NCBI RefSeq assembly: GCF_030730905.1 | Contig: NZ_JAVAMP010000001.1 | Coordinates: forward strand, 868,001-932,000 | DNA length: 64,000 nt | Direction of reading: 5' to 3' | DNA from: Chengkuizengella axinellae | GTDB taxonomy: Bacteria; Bacillota; Bacilli; Paenibacillales; KCTC-33759 | Part shown: piece after piece, positions 27,802 through 36,636 of the stretch | Numbering within the stretch: position 1 is the stretch's first letter | Layout of the letters: every line of letters begins with the position of its first letter | Program-made: the position numbers and the translations under genes | The notes under the pieces: model-generated | Seen by the model: only the letters and a program-made list of their open reading frames with translations | Told to the model about the DNA's origin: nothing | The model's database searches: none

Positions 27802-27921
27802 GTGAGGGTAAGCTTTGTAGATAACGCCTATTACTATTGCGGGACCCAGAAAAACTTACCACAAGAACAATTATTTGAAAAAGTGGATCATACATTTAAA
27901 ATGAAAGTTGGTTTATCATGA
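27802..27921 (+). CDS. Small ORF of unknown function, coupled to the PHP gene
   Basis: A 39-residue frame (VRVSFVDNAYYYCGTQ to KVGLS) ends with a TGA that overlaps the ATG of the PHP gene by 4 bases (ATGA), which suggests real translation. The frame is open to a GTG at 27736, but the intervening part is occupied by a hairpin and looks non-coding. Neither GTG has a good SD, so the start is uncertain. I do not recognise the protein. It may be a truncated remnant. Confidence 0.35.
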   Translation: MRVSFVDNAYYYCGTQKNLPQEQLFEKVDHTFKMKVGLS

Positions 27922-28760
27922 GTAATCATCATCAATTTATTGATCTTCATACACATACATTGGCTTCAGATGGACTTCATATGCCAAGTGACAACGTGAA
28001 AATGGCAAAAGAAAAGGGATTAGCAGGTATTGCTATAACAGATCATGATACTGTAGCTGGTGTAAAACAAGCAATTGAAGAAGGTCAAAAAATAGGGATT
28101 GAGGTTGTCCCTGGTATTGAAATTAGTACCGTGGCTAATAAGCTGGACATTCATATCCTTGGCTATTATATAGACTATGAGGATCAAGTTTTCTTAGAGC
28201 GGTTAAATCAGCTTCGTGATGTTCGTTCAATACGTAACGACATGATGATTAAGAAACTGCAGGAGTTAGGTATTGAAATAACGATAGAGGATGTATTAGC
28301 GCTTGCTCCTAAGAAAAAAACAAAGCAAACGGTGGGTAGACCACATATTGCAGAAGTACTTGTTCATAAAGGGATTGTTAAAACGATTAAGGAAGCATTT
28401 GATGTGTATATCGGCAAAGATGGAAAAGCATTTGTAAGCCCTCCTCGCATTCATCCTACTACTGCTATTGATTGGATTAGGCAAGCAGGAGGCTCTGCCG
28501 TCATTGCACATCCTGGATTATATGAAAATGATGAATTGGTGGAGGAGCTAATTCAACATGGTGTTGATGGTTTAGAAGTTTATCATTCTGACCACAGTCC
28601 TGATGAAGAGAAAAAATATCTTAAATTAGCCAATAAGTATCAATTAACGATTACGGCAGGCTCTGATTTTCATGGTGAACGTAACGGTGAAGTATTCCAT
28701 GCTCCAATTGGAGGGAGAAAAGTGAATATAGATGTGTTGTCGGAGCTGAAAAGAAAATAA
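27918..28760 (+). CDS. PHP domain metal-dependent phosphoesterase (TrpH/YciV-like)
   Basis: This 280-residue protein has the polymerase-and-histidinol-phosphatase fold with the metal ligands in order: DLHTHTLASDG at the N-terminus, ITDHDTVAG, PGIEIS, AHPGLY, EVYHSDHS and the C-terminal GSDFHGE. E. coli RNase AM (YciV/TrpH) and related enzymes of this class are 3',5'-nucleoside bisphosphatases or 5'-3' exoribonucleases, so a nucleotide or RNA substrate is likely. The ATG overlaps the preceding small ORF. It ends at a terminator. Confidence 0.88.
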   Translation: MSNHHQFIDLHTHTLASDGLHMPSDNVKMAKEKGLAGIAITDHDTVAGVKQAIEEGQKIGIEVVPGIEISTVANKLDIHILGYYIDYEDQVFLERLNQLRDVRSIRNDMMIKKLQELGIEITIEDVLALAPKKKTKQTVGRPHIAEVLVHKGIVKTIKEAFDVYIGKDGKAFVSPPRIHPTTAIDWIRQAGGSAVIAHPGLYENDELVEELIQHGVDGLEVYHSDHSPDEEKKYLKLANKYQLTITAGSDFHGERNGEVFHAPIGGRKVNIDVLSELKRK

Positions 28761-28834
28761 CTTCATCCGAGAAGATACACGAATTAATATATTATGCTCT
28801 CGCAAAAAGTTTGAGGGAAAAATCATCATAAATT

Positions 28835-28875
28835 AAAAACAGTATGCCATCATTCGATGAACATACTGTTTTTTT
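28835..28875 (+). terminator. Terminator after the PHP gene
   Basis: AAAAACAGTATG (28835-28846) pairs with CATACTGTTTTT (28862-28873) and runs into a T7 tract. Confidence 0.85.
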
Positions 28876-28972
28876 AGAATTTATAAGCTTAAAAATTCAA
28901 TGTGCTTCCATTAAAACAACATACCCCAAAAGTGAAGATAATGAATGTTTTGAATCAGTTTAATAAATTCAA

Positions 28973-30739
28973 CTATTTAATGCAGTGCTCCAGCTTATTA
29001 ATCACTTCTTCTTCAGGAGTAATGAACACTGTTTTTTGATTATCATAAATTACATACCCAGGTTTTGATCCATTAGGTTTACGTACATGTCGGATGAGTG
29101 TGTAATCTACAGGTACTTGACTGGATTCTTTTGCTTTACTAAAGTAGGCAGCGATCATTGCTGCTTCTTCTAATGTTTTCTCTCCAAACTCAGTGCTTTT
29201 GATCACAACATGTGAGCCAGGGATATCTTTTGTGTGCAACCACGTATCTCTGTAGTCTGCAAATCGATTTGTCAAATATTCGTTTTGAAGATTGTTTTTG
29301 CCAACATATATTTGTACACCTTCACTAGAGGTATAACAAGTAAGAGAAGGTTTATTACTTTTCTTCTTCTTCCGATTGGAGGTTTTCCTTTTACGAATAT
29401 AACCTTGCTCCATCAATTCTTCTCTGATCTCATCAATATCCGTAATGGAAGCTGAACTCATTTGTTGGAGCACAGATTCAATGTATTCAATTTCTTGTTT
29501 TGTGACTTCAATTTGTTCTTTCACAACAGAAACACTATTTTTACTTTTAGTATATTTTTTAAAATAAAATTGAGCATTTTCTGAAGGAGATAGCTTCTGA
29601 TTTAACGGGATTTTTATTTTTTCTTGATTTTCATCGTAATAGTTAATCACTTCGATTTCTTTATCACCACGATTTATTTCATGAAGTGCAGCAGTTAGAA
29701 GTTCACCATAAATACGATATTTATCTGCATCCATTGCCTGCTCAATGGTTTTGTTTAATTTTTTTACCTTTTTCACATTTTTATTTTTTTCGTTTTGGAG
29801 TAGTTTTAAAAGATCACCCACTTTTTGTTTCATGATGTCTCTCTCTACTTTGCTCCCAAAATATTCGTCTAGGCATTGATGGATCGTGTCGAAAGATGTT
29901 GTTTTTCCTTGGATGTGAGTAAGTTGTAAAACATTAAAATAGATCTTGTCAGTAGACTCAACAATCGTAGGTTCATATTGGTTTTCTATTACCTTTTTCA
30001 TCGTTTTTAAAAAAGTGTTAATTAGCTGCTGTTGCTGTACTTGATTTATGATCATTGCATCTAGAGTAAGGTTTAAAGGAAGTTCACTTCGGTAAACGAT
30101 TTCTTTTGCTGTAATTGGGCTAACACCGCTAAAGTTATTTAAAATAAATTGCCATGCTTTTATTTCTTCCATTTGCTCAGCTTTTTGAAGTAGCTCTTTG
30201 ATTTGCTCTTCAGAACAATTCAAAGGATTCATTTTCCCTTGTTCTGGTGGTGTTATATATTCAACTCCTGGCAAAACAACTCTATGTCGATTAATAGATG
30301 CATTTACATGATGAATACTGTCTAGGATGATCTTTTTATCAGAATCCATTAGTATGATATTACTATGGCGACCCATAATTTCTACAACGATCACTTTTCT
30401 ATTAAAATCACCTAATTCATCTCTCTGCCTAATTTGGATGTGGAATATTCGCTCAAGTTCAATTTGCTGAATGGATTCTATAATTCCATTTTCACAATGT
30501 TTTCTTAACAACATACAGAACATTGGCGCTTCCATTGGATTTTTAGATGTACCTTCCGTTAAATGGACCCTAGGGTAGGTAGGGTTTGCAGAAAGGATCA
30601 GCTTTTTGTTTTTCCCCTGAGCTCGTATATGTATCCGTATATCGTGTTCGTTTGGTTGATATATTTTATTAATTCTTCCACCTACACAATTTTGCAATTC
30701 ATGTATAAGGGCATGTATAACGAGTCCGTCTATTGCCAT
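28973..30739 (-). CDS. rqcH: RqcH (YloA), Rqc2/NEMF-family ribosome quality control factor
   Basis: This 588-residue NFACT protein binds stalled 50S subunits and recruits tRNA-Ala to add C-terminal alanine tails. The order is NFACT-N (about 1-180, including GRINKIYQPNEHDIRIHIRA and VEIMGRHSNIIL), helix-hairpin-helix NNFSGVSPITAKE, coiled coil (about 290-430) and NFACT-R (DTWLHTKDIPGSHVVIKS). It was formerly annotated as a fibronectin-binding protein. In B. subtilis RqcH an Asp97-Arg98 motif is needed for activity; here the aligned residues are Glu96-Arg97. The ATG has GGAGTG upstream. It is divergent from the Ca2+ ATPase gene, as yloA neighbours yloB in B. subtilis. Confidence 0.92.
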   Translation of the reverse strand: MAIDGLVIHALIHELQNCVGGRINKIYQPNEHDIRIHIRAQGKNKKLILSANPTYPRVHLTEGTSKNPMEAPMFCMLLRKHCENGIIESIQQIELERIFHIQIRQRDELGDFNRKVIVVEIMGRHSNIILMDSDKKIILDSIHHVNASINRHRVVLPGVEYITPPEQGKMNPLNCSEEQIKELLQKAEQMEEIKAWQFILNNFSGVSPITAKEIVYRSELPLNLTLDAMIINQVQQQQLINTFLKTMKKVIENQYEPTIVESTDKIYFNVLQLTHIQGKTTSFDTIHQCLDEYFGSKVERDIMKQKVGDLLKLLQNEKNKNVKKVKKLNKTIEQAMDADKYRIYGELLTAALHEINRGDKEIEVINYYDENQEKIKIPLNQKLSPSENAQFYFKKYTKSKNSVSVVKEQIEVTKQEIEYIESVLQQMSSASITDIDEIREELMEQGYIRKRKTSNRKKKKSNKPSLTCYTSSEGVQIYVGKNNLQNEYLTNRFADYRDTWLHTKDIPGSHVVIKSTEFGEKTLEEAAMIAAYFSKAKESSQVPVDYTLIRHVRKPNGSKPGYVIYDNQKTVFITPEEEVINKLEHCIK

Positions 30740-30799
30740 GATAAGTGCACTCCATTTCTAATTCTAATAAAATTCTGAACTCAAATATAGTGGTATTGA

Positions 30800-30827
30800 T
30801 TGATCATACATCTCCTTATTTTATACT
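30800..30827 (+). promoter_or_regulatory. Candidate promoter of the Ca2+ ATPase gene
   Basis: TTGATC (30800-30805) and TATACT (30822-30827) are separated by 16 bases, in the divergent region after rqcH. The start codon lies about 95 bases further on. Confidence 0.45.
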
Positions 30828-30922
30828 ATATTGGCTTGTTTAAAAAGTTCGTCTTATAAGTGATATTTTGCGGCTTGTCTGAATACATTTACCCTAGACA
30901 GGTTTTAGGGAGGGGACTGGTG

Positions 30923-33700
30923 ATGAGTCATAGAAAATGGTATCAATTAAGCACTGATGAAACGTTAGAAACTTACAGAGTAAATGCAAGCAAGGGACTT
31001 TCCACGAAAGAGATCGCAAGAAACCAAGAAGAGTACGGACAGAATGTGATTATCGAAAAACAAAAGATTTCACCGATCACATTATTTTTAAATCAGTTTA
31101 AAGATTTTATGGTATTAGTGTTAGTTGGCGCTGTATTAATATCAGGGCTGCTGGGTGAATTTTTGGATGCGATCACGATCATTGCTATCATTATTATGAA
31201 TGGTATATTAGGTTTTATTCAGGAATTTAGAGCAGAACGATCATTGCGTGCATTAAAAGAAATGTCAGCACCTAGTGCTAGAGTAATTAGAAACGGAGAA
31301 GAGATCAACATTAAAGCCAGTGAACTTGTTCCGGGTGATATGGTTTTAATTTCTGGTGGAGATCGAATTCCAGCAGATTTGCGTTTTATTGAAACACATG
31401 GTCTTCATGTGGAAGAATCAGCATTAACAGGTGAATCTGTTTCAGTAACTAAACATCAGGAAGCCATAGATGAAGATGAAGTACCTTTGGGTGACCAGCG
31501 TAATTTAGGTTTTATGGGAACCATGGTCACAAAGGGGACTGCTAAAGGTATTGTAGTAAAAACAGGTATGAATACAGAGATGGGTAAAATTGCTGATCTG
31601 ATACAAAATACAGAATCTGCAGAAACTCCGCTTCAACATCGCTTGGAGCAATTAGGGAAAATATTAATCGCTTTATCCATAGGATTAACAATAATGGTTG
31701 TTATTGCAGGGATATTGCATGGTCAACCAACGTATGGGATGTTCTTGGCAGGTGTAAGTTTAGCAGTGGCTGCGATACCAGAAGGGTTGCCTGCAATTGT
31801 AACGATTGCACTTGCACTAGGTGTACAGCGAATGATTAAACGAAAAGCTATCGTGAGGAAGCTGCCTTCTGTTGAAACGTTAGGGTGTGCTTCAATCATT
31901 TGTTCAGATAAAACAGGTACATTAACACAAAATAAAATGACTGTGACTCATTTATGGTTGGAAGATAGAATACTCGAAGTTTCAGGGGATGGATATCGGC
32001 CAGCTGGAGAAGTGAAACATAATGGAAAATCTTTGGATGTTCAAAAGGATGCTTCTATTCGACGTTTAATGCAAATTTCAGTGTTATGCAATAACGCAAG
32101 CTTGCAAAAAACAACTGAGAAACAAGACAAAAAAAGAAATAATACGCAACAAACAGATTGGGGAATTGAAGGGGATCCTACAGAAGGTGCTTTACTTGTA
32201 CTCGGTGCAAAAACGGGCATGACCAGTGCATCCTTGCAGAACTTATATCAACGTGAGAAAGAACTCCCCTTTGATTCTGAGCGAAAGAGAATGTCAGTTA
32301 TTGTACAGCATCAAGGCGGTAAGTTAGTTTGTACTAAAGGAGCGCCAGATTTGTTGCTGGAACGCTGTTCCTATGTATTATGGGAAGGAAAGATAACCCC
32401 TTTAAATGATCAGTTGAAAAAGAAGGTTTTAGCTGCTAATGAAGCGATGGCAAGATCAGCCTTGCGTGTATTAGGGTTGGCTTATCGTGATATTAAAAAA
32501 ACGGAAAATGCACAAGACGATGAGGATGTAGAACATAATTTAATTTTTGTAGGTTTAACAGGTATGATTGATCCTCCTCGAAAAGAAGTTCATGAAGCCA
32601 TATTTAAATGTAAAAAAGCAGGTATTAAAACGGTCATGATTACAGGAGATCATCAAACAACTGCGGATGCAATTGCAAGACAATTAGGTATCGTACCTAA
32701 AGGTGGCGGACTTACTATAAATGGTAAACAGATTGCAGAAATGTCAGATGATGATTTAGATCAAACAATTGATGATGTTTATGTGTTTGCCAGAGTTTCT
32801 CCTGAACACAAATTAAGAATAGTAAAATCTTTGCAAAGAAAAGGCCATGTCGTTGCTATGACTGGTGATGGAGTAAATGATGCGCCAGCGATTAAAGCCG
32901 CTGATATAGGGATAGCGATGGGAATTACAGGTACAGATGTTTCTAAGGAAGCTTCGGCTTTGGTGTTGAGTGATGACAATTTTACAACCATCGTTTCAGC
33001 GATTGAGGAAGGTCGAGGCATATATGAAAACATACGTAAATTTATTCGTTATTTGCTTGCATCAAATGTAGGAGAAATTTTAACGATGTTTATCGCGATG
33101 ATGATGGGAATGCCATTACCTTTAGTACCCATACAGATTCTATGGGTAAATCTAGTGACAGATGGTTTGCCGGCCATGGCATTGGGAGTGGATCAAGCAG
33201 AGGATGATCTGATGCAGCAAAAACCAAGACCAGCTAAAGAAAACATATTTGGCCGCAGACTTGGCTGGAAGATCATCAGTAGAGGGATTGTGATTGGGAT
33301 TTGTACCTTAGCGGCATTTTGGATCATTTTACGAGAAAATCCTGGAGATCCTGAGAACTTAGTTAGAGCTCAGACGGTTGCTTTTTCAACATTAGTAATG
33401 GCTCAACTCATTCATGTTTTTGACTGCCGCAGTTCTCATTCTATTTTCCATCGAAATATATTTCAAAATATGTATCTAGTGATCGCAGTAGTTTCATCTG
33501 TATTATTACTGCTAGGTGTACTATACATTGAAGCGCTTCAGCCAATATTTAAAACTGTAGGACTCGGAATGACGGAATGGTCTCTAGTCTTAGTATTTGC
33601 AGGAATACCTAGTTTCTTCTTTGGAGCTGGCAGCATCATTAAAAAGATGTTCAGAAAAAAGAAAACGATCAAATTCAGCCCTAAATCCATGGCGAGATAG
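30923..33700 (+). CDS. P-type Ca2+-transporting ATPase, SERCA type (YloB-like)
   Basis: This 925-residue P2A-type pump exports Ca2+ from the cytoplasm. All key motifs are present: TGES in the actuator domain, PEGLP in M4, the phosphorylation motif [11 protein letters not shown] at about residue 329, KGAPD in the nucleotide domain, TGD in the hinge and [10 protein letters not shown]5-M6 has [13 protein letters not shown]. The N-terminal cation ATPase domain and C-terminal membrane block are complete. I chose the ATG at 30923, with GGGAGGGG upstream, over the frame opening at 30860. B. subtilis YloB, with the same neighbour, is a Ca2+ ATPase linked to spore germination and heat resistance. Confidence 0.92.
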   Translation: MSHRKWYQLSTDETLETYRVNASKGLSTKEIARNQEEYGQNVIIEKQKISPITLFLNQFKDFMVLVLVGAVLISGLLGEFLDAITIIAIIIMNGILGFIQEFRAERSLRALKEMSAPSARVIRNGEEINIKASELVPGDMVLISGGDRIPADLRFIETHGLHVEESALTGESVSVTKHQEAIDEDEVPLGDQRNLGFMGTMVTKGTAKGIVVKTGMNTEMGKIADLIQNTESAETPLQHRLEQLGKILIALSIGLTIMVVIAGILHGQPTYGMFLAGVSLAVAAIPEGLPAIVTIALALGVQRMIKRKAIVRKLPSVETLGCASIICSDKTGTLTQNKMTVTHLWLEDRILEVSGDGYRPAGEVKHNGKSLDVQKDASIRRLMQISVLCNNASLQKTTEKQDKKRNNTQQTDWGIEGDPTEGALLVLGAKTGMTSASLQNLYQREKELPFDSERKRMSVIVQHQGGKLVCTKGAPDLLLERCSYVLWEGKITPLNDQLKKKVLAANEAMARSALRVLGLAYRDIKKTENAQDDEDVEHNLIFVGLTGMIDPPRKEVHEAIFKCKKAGIKTVMITGDHQTTADAIARQLGIVPKGGGLTINGKQIAEMSDDDLDQTIDDVYVFARVSPEHKLRIVKSLQRKGHVVAMTGDGVNDAPAIKAADIGIAMGITGTDVSKEASALVLSDDNFTTIVSAIEEGRGIYENIRKFIRYLLASNVGEILTMFIAMMMGMPLPLVPIQILWVNLVTDGLPAMALGVDQAEDDLMQQKPRPAKENIFGRRLGWKIISRGIVIGICTLAAFWIILRENPGDPENLVRAQTVAFSTLVMAQLIHVFDCRSSHSIFHRNIFQNMYLVIAVVSSVLLLLGVLYIEALQPIFKTVGLGMTEWSLVLVFAGIPSFFFGAGSIIKKMFRKKKTIKFSPKSMAR

Positions 33701-33743
33701 GGTAAGTATAACTTTGGAATAGCCTTTATCATCAAAAAGAACT

Positions 33744-33783
33744 AGAACTTCCAAATTATTAATTTTGATTAGGAAGTTCTTTT
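33744..33783 (+). terminator. Terminator after the Ca2+ ATPase gene
   Basis: AGAACTTCC (33744-33752) pairs with GGAAGTTCT (33772-33780), followed by a short T run. Confidence 0.65.
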
Positions 33784-33926
33784 AAAGGCATCTCTGATAT
33801 TGTTCACTTTTGCTGTTAAATCATGATCATTACGTCTCTGAATACAAAAATAATGTATTAAAATCTATTTTAATAGTTGAATAAGCATGTTAAATTATTG
33901 TAGATTAGATTGAAGGAGTGATTATG

Positions 33927-34760
33927 ATGGAATTTACAAAAATGAACGGTCTAGGTAATGATTTCATTATTGTGACAGGAGAAAAACAACTACCAGAACA
34001 AGTTTCTGAGTTAGCGATAAAACTTTGTAATCGATTTTTTGGTATTGGTGCAGATGGTTTAGTATATATTCTTCCATCGGAAAAGGCTGACTTTATGATG
34101 CGAATTATCAATTCAGACGGATCAGAGGCTGAACAATGTGGAAATGCTATCCGTTGTGTAGCAAAGTACGTTTATGATCATGGATTAACAAATAAAACTG
34201 AAATATCCATTGAAACTATTGGAGCTGGTGCACAGCAAGTTTGGTTGAATGTTGATCAAGGAAAAGTGAAAACAGTAAAAGTGGATATGGGTGAGCCGAT
34301 TTTAAAGGGAAAAGAAGTACCAACAACAATTGATCAGGATATTGTAGTAAATTACCCAATTGAAGTAGATGGAAGACAATTTCATTTTACAGCGGTATCA
34401 ATGGGAAACCCTCATTGTGTGATTTATGTAGATGATGCTGTGAATTTTGATTTAGATACTTGGGGACCAAAATTAGAACAACACCCTTTATTTCCAAATA
34501 AAATCAATGTAGAATTTGTAACTGTAAAAGATTCCTCTCATACGGATATGCGTGTTTGGGAAAGAGGCGCTGGTCCGACTTTAGCTTGCGGAACTGGAGC
34601 TTGTGCAACTGTTGTTTCTTCAGTATTAAACGAAAAAACAGATCGCACTGCAACGGTCTCTCTAAAAGGTGGAGATTTATTGATTGAATGGAATGAAGCA
34701 GATAATCATGTATACATGACTGGACCAGCTGAGGAAGTATACCAAGGAAAGCTTCTTTAA
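33927..34760 (+). CDS. dapF: Diaminopimelate epimerase
   Basis: DapF converts LL- to meso-diaminopimelate, the precursor of lysine and of peptidoglycan cross-links. The 277-residue protein has two mirrored halves. The two catalytic cysteines are Cys71 in EQCGNAIRC and Cys221 in ACGTGACAT. FTKMNGLGNDF at the N-terminus is typical. I chose the ATG at 33927, eight bases after AAGGAG; the ATG at 33924 is also possible. The gene appears to stand alone, with no lysine pathway gene next to it. Confidence 0.95.
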   Translation: MEFTKMNGLGNDFIIVTGEKQLPEQVSELAIKLCNRFFGIGADGLVYILPSEKADFMMRIINSDGSEAEQCGNAIRCVAKYVYDHGLTNKTEISIETIGAGAQQVWLNVDQGKVKTVKVDMGEPILKGKEVPTTIDQDIVVNYPIEVDGRQFHFTAVSMGNPHCVIYVDDAVNFDLDTWGPKLEQHPLFPNKINVEFVTVKDSSHTDMRVWERGAGPTLACGTGACATVVSSVLNEKTDRTATVSLKGGDLLIEWNEADNHVYMTGPAEEVYQGKLL

Positions 34761-35097
34761 TTCCTCCATTTCCCGGGCAACCGCAAAATATAATGAATTT
34801 TGAGGGTTTCTGACAACAGAACTCGTCAAAAATAAAAATAGATCTGATTAATATATTGAATCATACGTCCTTGATTTGAATATAGAGGAAAATGTGTACC
34901 TTATTTTATGAATTTTTAAGTTTCTAATGAAAATAGAGGAAATGAATGATCTTATTTCATCTATTGATAAGAAATAAGAATAAAATCATAGGGATAAGGT
35001 TAACAATTTCCTCTTTTTTATATGATTGAATGAGAAATATTCAGTGAAAGAATTTAAACATGTATATTAAATGAATATTTTATGAACGATGGAATAT
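34761..35097. other. Intergenic region between dapF and the narK-type gene
   Basis: No convincing ORF is present. It holds a structured element at 34881-35020, described separately, and AT-rich sequence leading to the Fnr-type site. No clear terminator follows dapF directly. Confidence 0.5.
34881..35020 (+). ncRNA. Candidate structured RNA or attenuator-like element ending in a terminator
   Basis: AGAGGAAAT (34935-34943) pairs with ATTTCCTCT (35006-35014), which runs into a T6 tract. Inside is a second stem, CTTATTTC with GAAATAAG. An extra upstream copy of the 5' strand (TATAGAGGAAAATG at 34881) could compete for the same 3' strand. This could be the terminator of dapF mRNA, a small RNA or a two-state switch. 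It is a visual prediction only. Confidence 0.35.
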
Positions 35098-35140
35098 TGT
35101 GACAAAAATCACATTCAATTCTCTTGATGGCGCTTACAAT
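35098..35140 (+). promoter_or_regulatory. Fnr-type site and class II promoter of the narK-type gene
   Basis: TGTGA-N6-TCACA (35098-35113) is a perfect CRP/FNR-family site. A -10 TACAAT lies at 35135-35140, which puts the predicted transcription start near 35147 and the site centre at about -41.5. This is the exact geometry of Fnr-activated promoters such as B. subtilis narK. Confidence 0.8.
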
Positions 35141-35180
35141 TTAATTATAAAAATTATTTAAATAGGGGAGTGTGGAAGGG

Positions 35181-36383
35181 ATGAGATTTAAAGAATTTTT
35201 AAGAAGTGGACATAATCCAACTTTGTTTGCCTCATTTTTATATTTTGATATTAGTTTTATGATTTGGGTTTTATTGGGGCCTACAGGTACGTTTATCGTT
35301 GAAGATTTAGGATTATCAGACTTTGAAAAAGGGATGATGGTTGGGATTCCAGTGCTCGGGGGAGCATTGCTGCGCATTCCAATGGGATTATTGGCAGATC
35401 GGTACGGTGGAAAACGCATAGGTCAAATGGGCATGATTTTAACCATGATTCCTTTAGCATGGGGATGGTTATTTGCAAACAGTCTACCTCAAATATATAT
35501 GCTTGGATTTTTATTGGGTGTAGCAGGTGCGAGTTTTGCAGTAGCATTACCTTTGGCAAGTCGTTGGTATCCAAAAAAACATCAAGGTTTAGCGATGGGG
35601 ATCGCAGGAGCAGGGAACAGCGGTACAGTATTTGCAACATTGTTTGGACCACGATTAGCTGAAATGTATAGTTGGCAGGCTGTATTTGGTATTGCACTGA
35701 TCCCTCTTTTTATCGCATTTGTTGTATTTACCTTATTAGCTAAAGATAACCCGAAAGCTGTAAAACCGATGAAGGTTGGAGAATACATGCATGTGATTAA
35801 ACATAAACATACATGGTTGTATAGCTTTTTCTACAGTTTGTCTTTTGGTGGCTTTGTTGGTTTAACAGGTTATTTAACTCTATTCTTTTATGATCAGTAT
35901 GGTGTAAGTAAAGTTACTGCTGGAGATTTTGTTACTTTATGTGTTTTTGCAGGTAGCTTTATTCGTCCTGTTGGAGGATATCTAGCAGATAAATATGGAG
36001 GGTTGCGTCTACTCGTGTTTCTATTCAGTGGTGCGATGGTTACGTTATTGATCGTTGGCACATTGCCTTCTGTTTATGTAGCATTAACGATGTTGTTTTT
36101 TACACTGTTGTTTTTAGGAGCAGCGAATGGAGCTCTTTTCCAAGTCATACCCGTTCAATTTCCTAAAGAAGTGGGTTTATTAACAGGATTTGTTGGGGCT
36201 GCTGGAGGTTTAGGAGGATTCTTTCTTCCTAATATTTTAGGTACTTTCAAAGAATTTACTGGATCATATACGTATGGATTTTGGTGGGTATCTGCTACCA
36301 TTTTAGTTGCAATTGTCTTTTTAGTGAAGTTGCAAAAATCAAGTAGGATTAAAAATCTAAAAGGGGTTTTCAATGAAGTTTAA
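35181..36383 (+). CDS. narK: NarK-type nitrate/nitrite MFS transporter
   Basis: This 400-residue major facilitator protein has about twelve membrane helices. Signatures of the nitrate/nitrite porter subfamily are visible: FDISFMIWVLLGPTGTFI in helix 1, RIPMGLLADRYGGKR, the nitrate signature GIAGAGNSGTVFAT and the second-half signature GFVGAAGGLGGFFLP. It takes up nitrate or exports nitrite. An Fnr-type site at the correct distance implies induction by oxygen limitation. The ATG at 35181 has GGGGAG ten bases upstream; a GTG at 35172 is in frame but too close to the SD. No nitrate reductase gene lies in the window. Confidence 0.9.
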   Translation: MRFKEFLRSGHNPTLFASFLYFDISFMIWVLLGPTGTFIVEDLGLSDFEKGMMVGIPVLGGALLRIPMGLLADRYGGKRIGQMGMILTMIPLAWGWLFANSLPQIYMLGFLLGVAGASFAVALPLASRWYPKKHQGLAMGIAGAGNSGTVFATLFGPRLAEMYSWQAVFGIALIPLFIAFVVFTLLAKDNPKAVKPMKVGEYMHVIKHKHTWLYSFFYSLSFGGFVGLTGYLTLFFYDQYGVSKVTAGDFVTLCVFAGSFIRPVGGYLADKYGGLRLLVFLFSGAMVTLLIVGTLPSVYVALTMLFFTLLFLGAANGALFQVIPVQFPKEVGLLTGFVGAAGGLGGFFLPNILGTFKEFTGSYTYGFWWVSATILVAIVFLVKLQKSSRIKNLKGVFNEV

Positions 36384-36421
36384 TTGAGCTTGCTTTATCT
36401 CTCAAATATTCACACCTGATT

Positions 36422-36461
36422 CAAAGCAAAGAACCGTTTGAATGGACGGTTTTTTGCTTTG
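36422..36461 (+). terminator. Terminator after the narK-type gene
   Basis: A 16-bp stem with one G-U pair (36422-36437 with 36446-36461) contains a T6 run in its 3' strand. Confidence 0.7.
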
Positions 36462-36636
36462 GTAGGAAGGTTTGAAATACTTTCACTTTTTAAACATAAT
36501 TTATTAATCTTATTGTATTTGGCTAAATTATTACTTATCTTTCTCCTCGATTTATGATACATTAAAGTATAAAAGATTGAGATCAAAAGGGATTTTTTTG
36601 AACATCTTATACTATTTTTAAATATGGGGGATGGAA

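Noticed and set aside
35293-35697. 134-codon open frame antisense to narK
   Set aside because: It is inside the clear transporter gene on the opposite strand and has no recognisable motif or supporting start signal.
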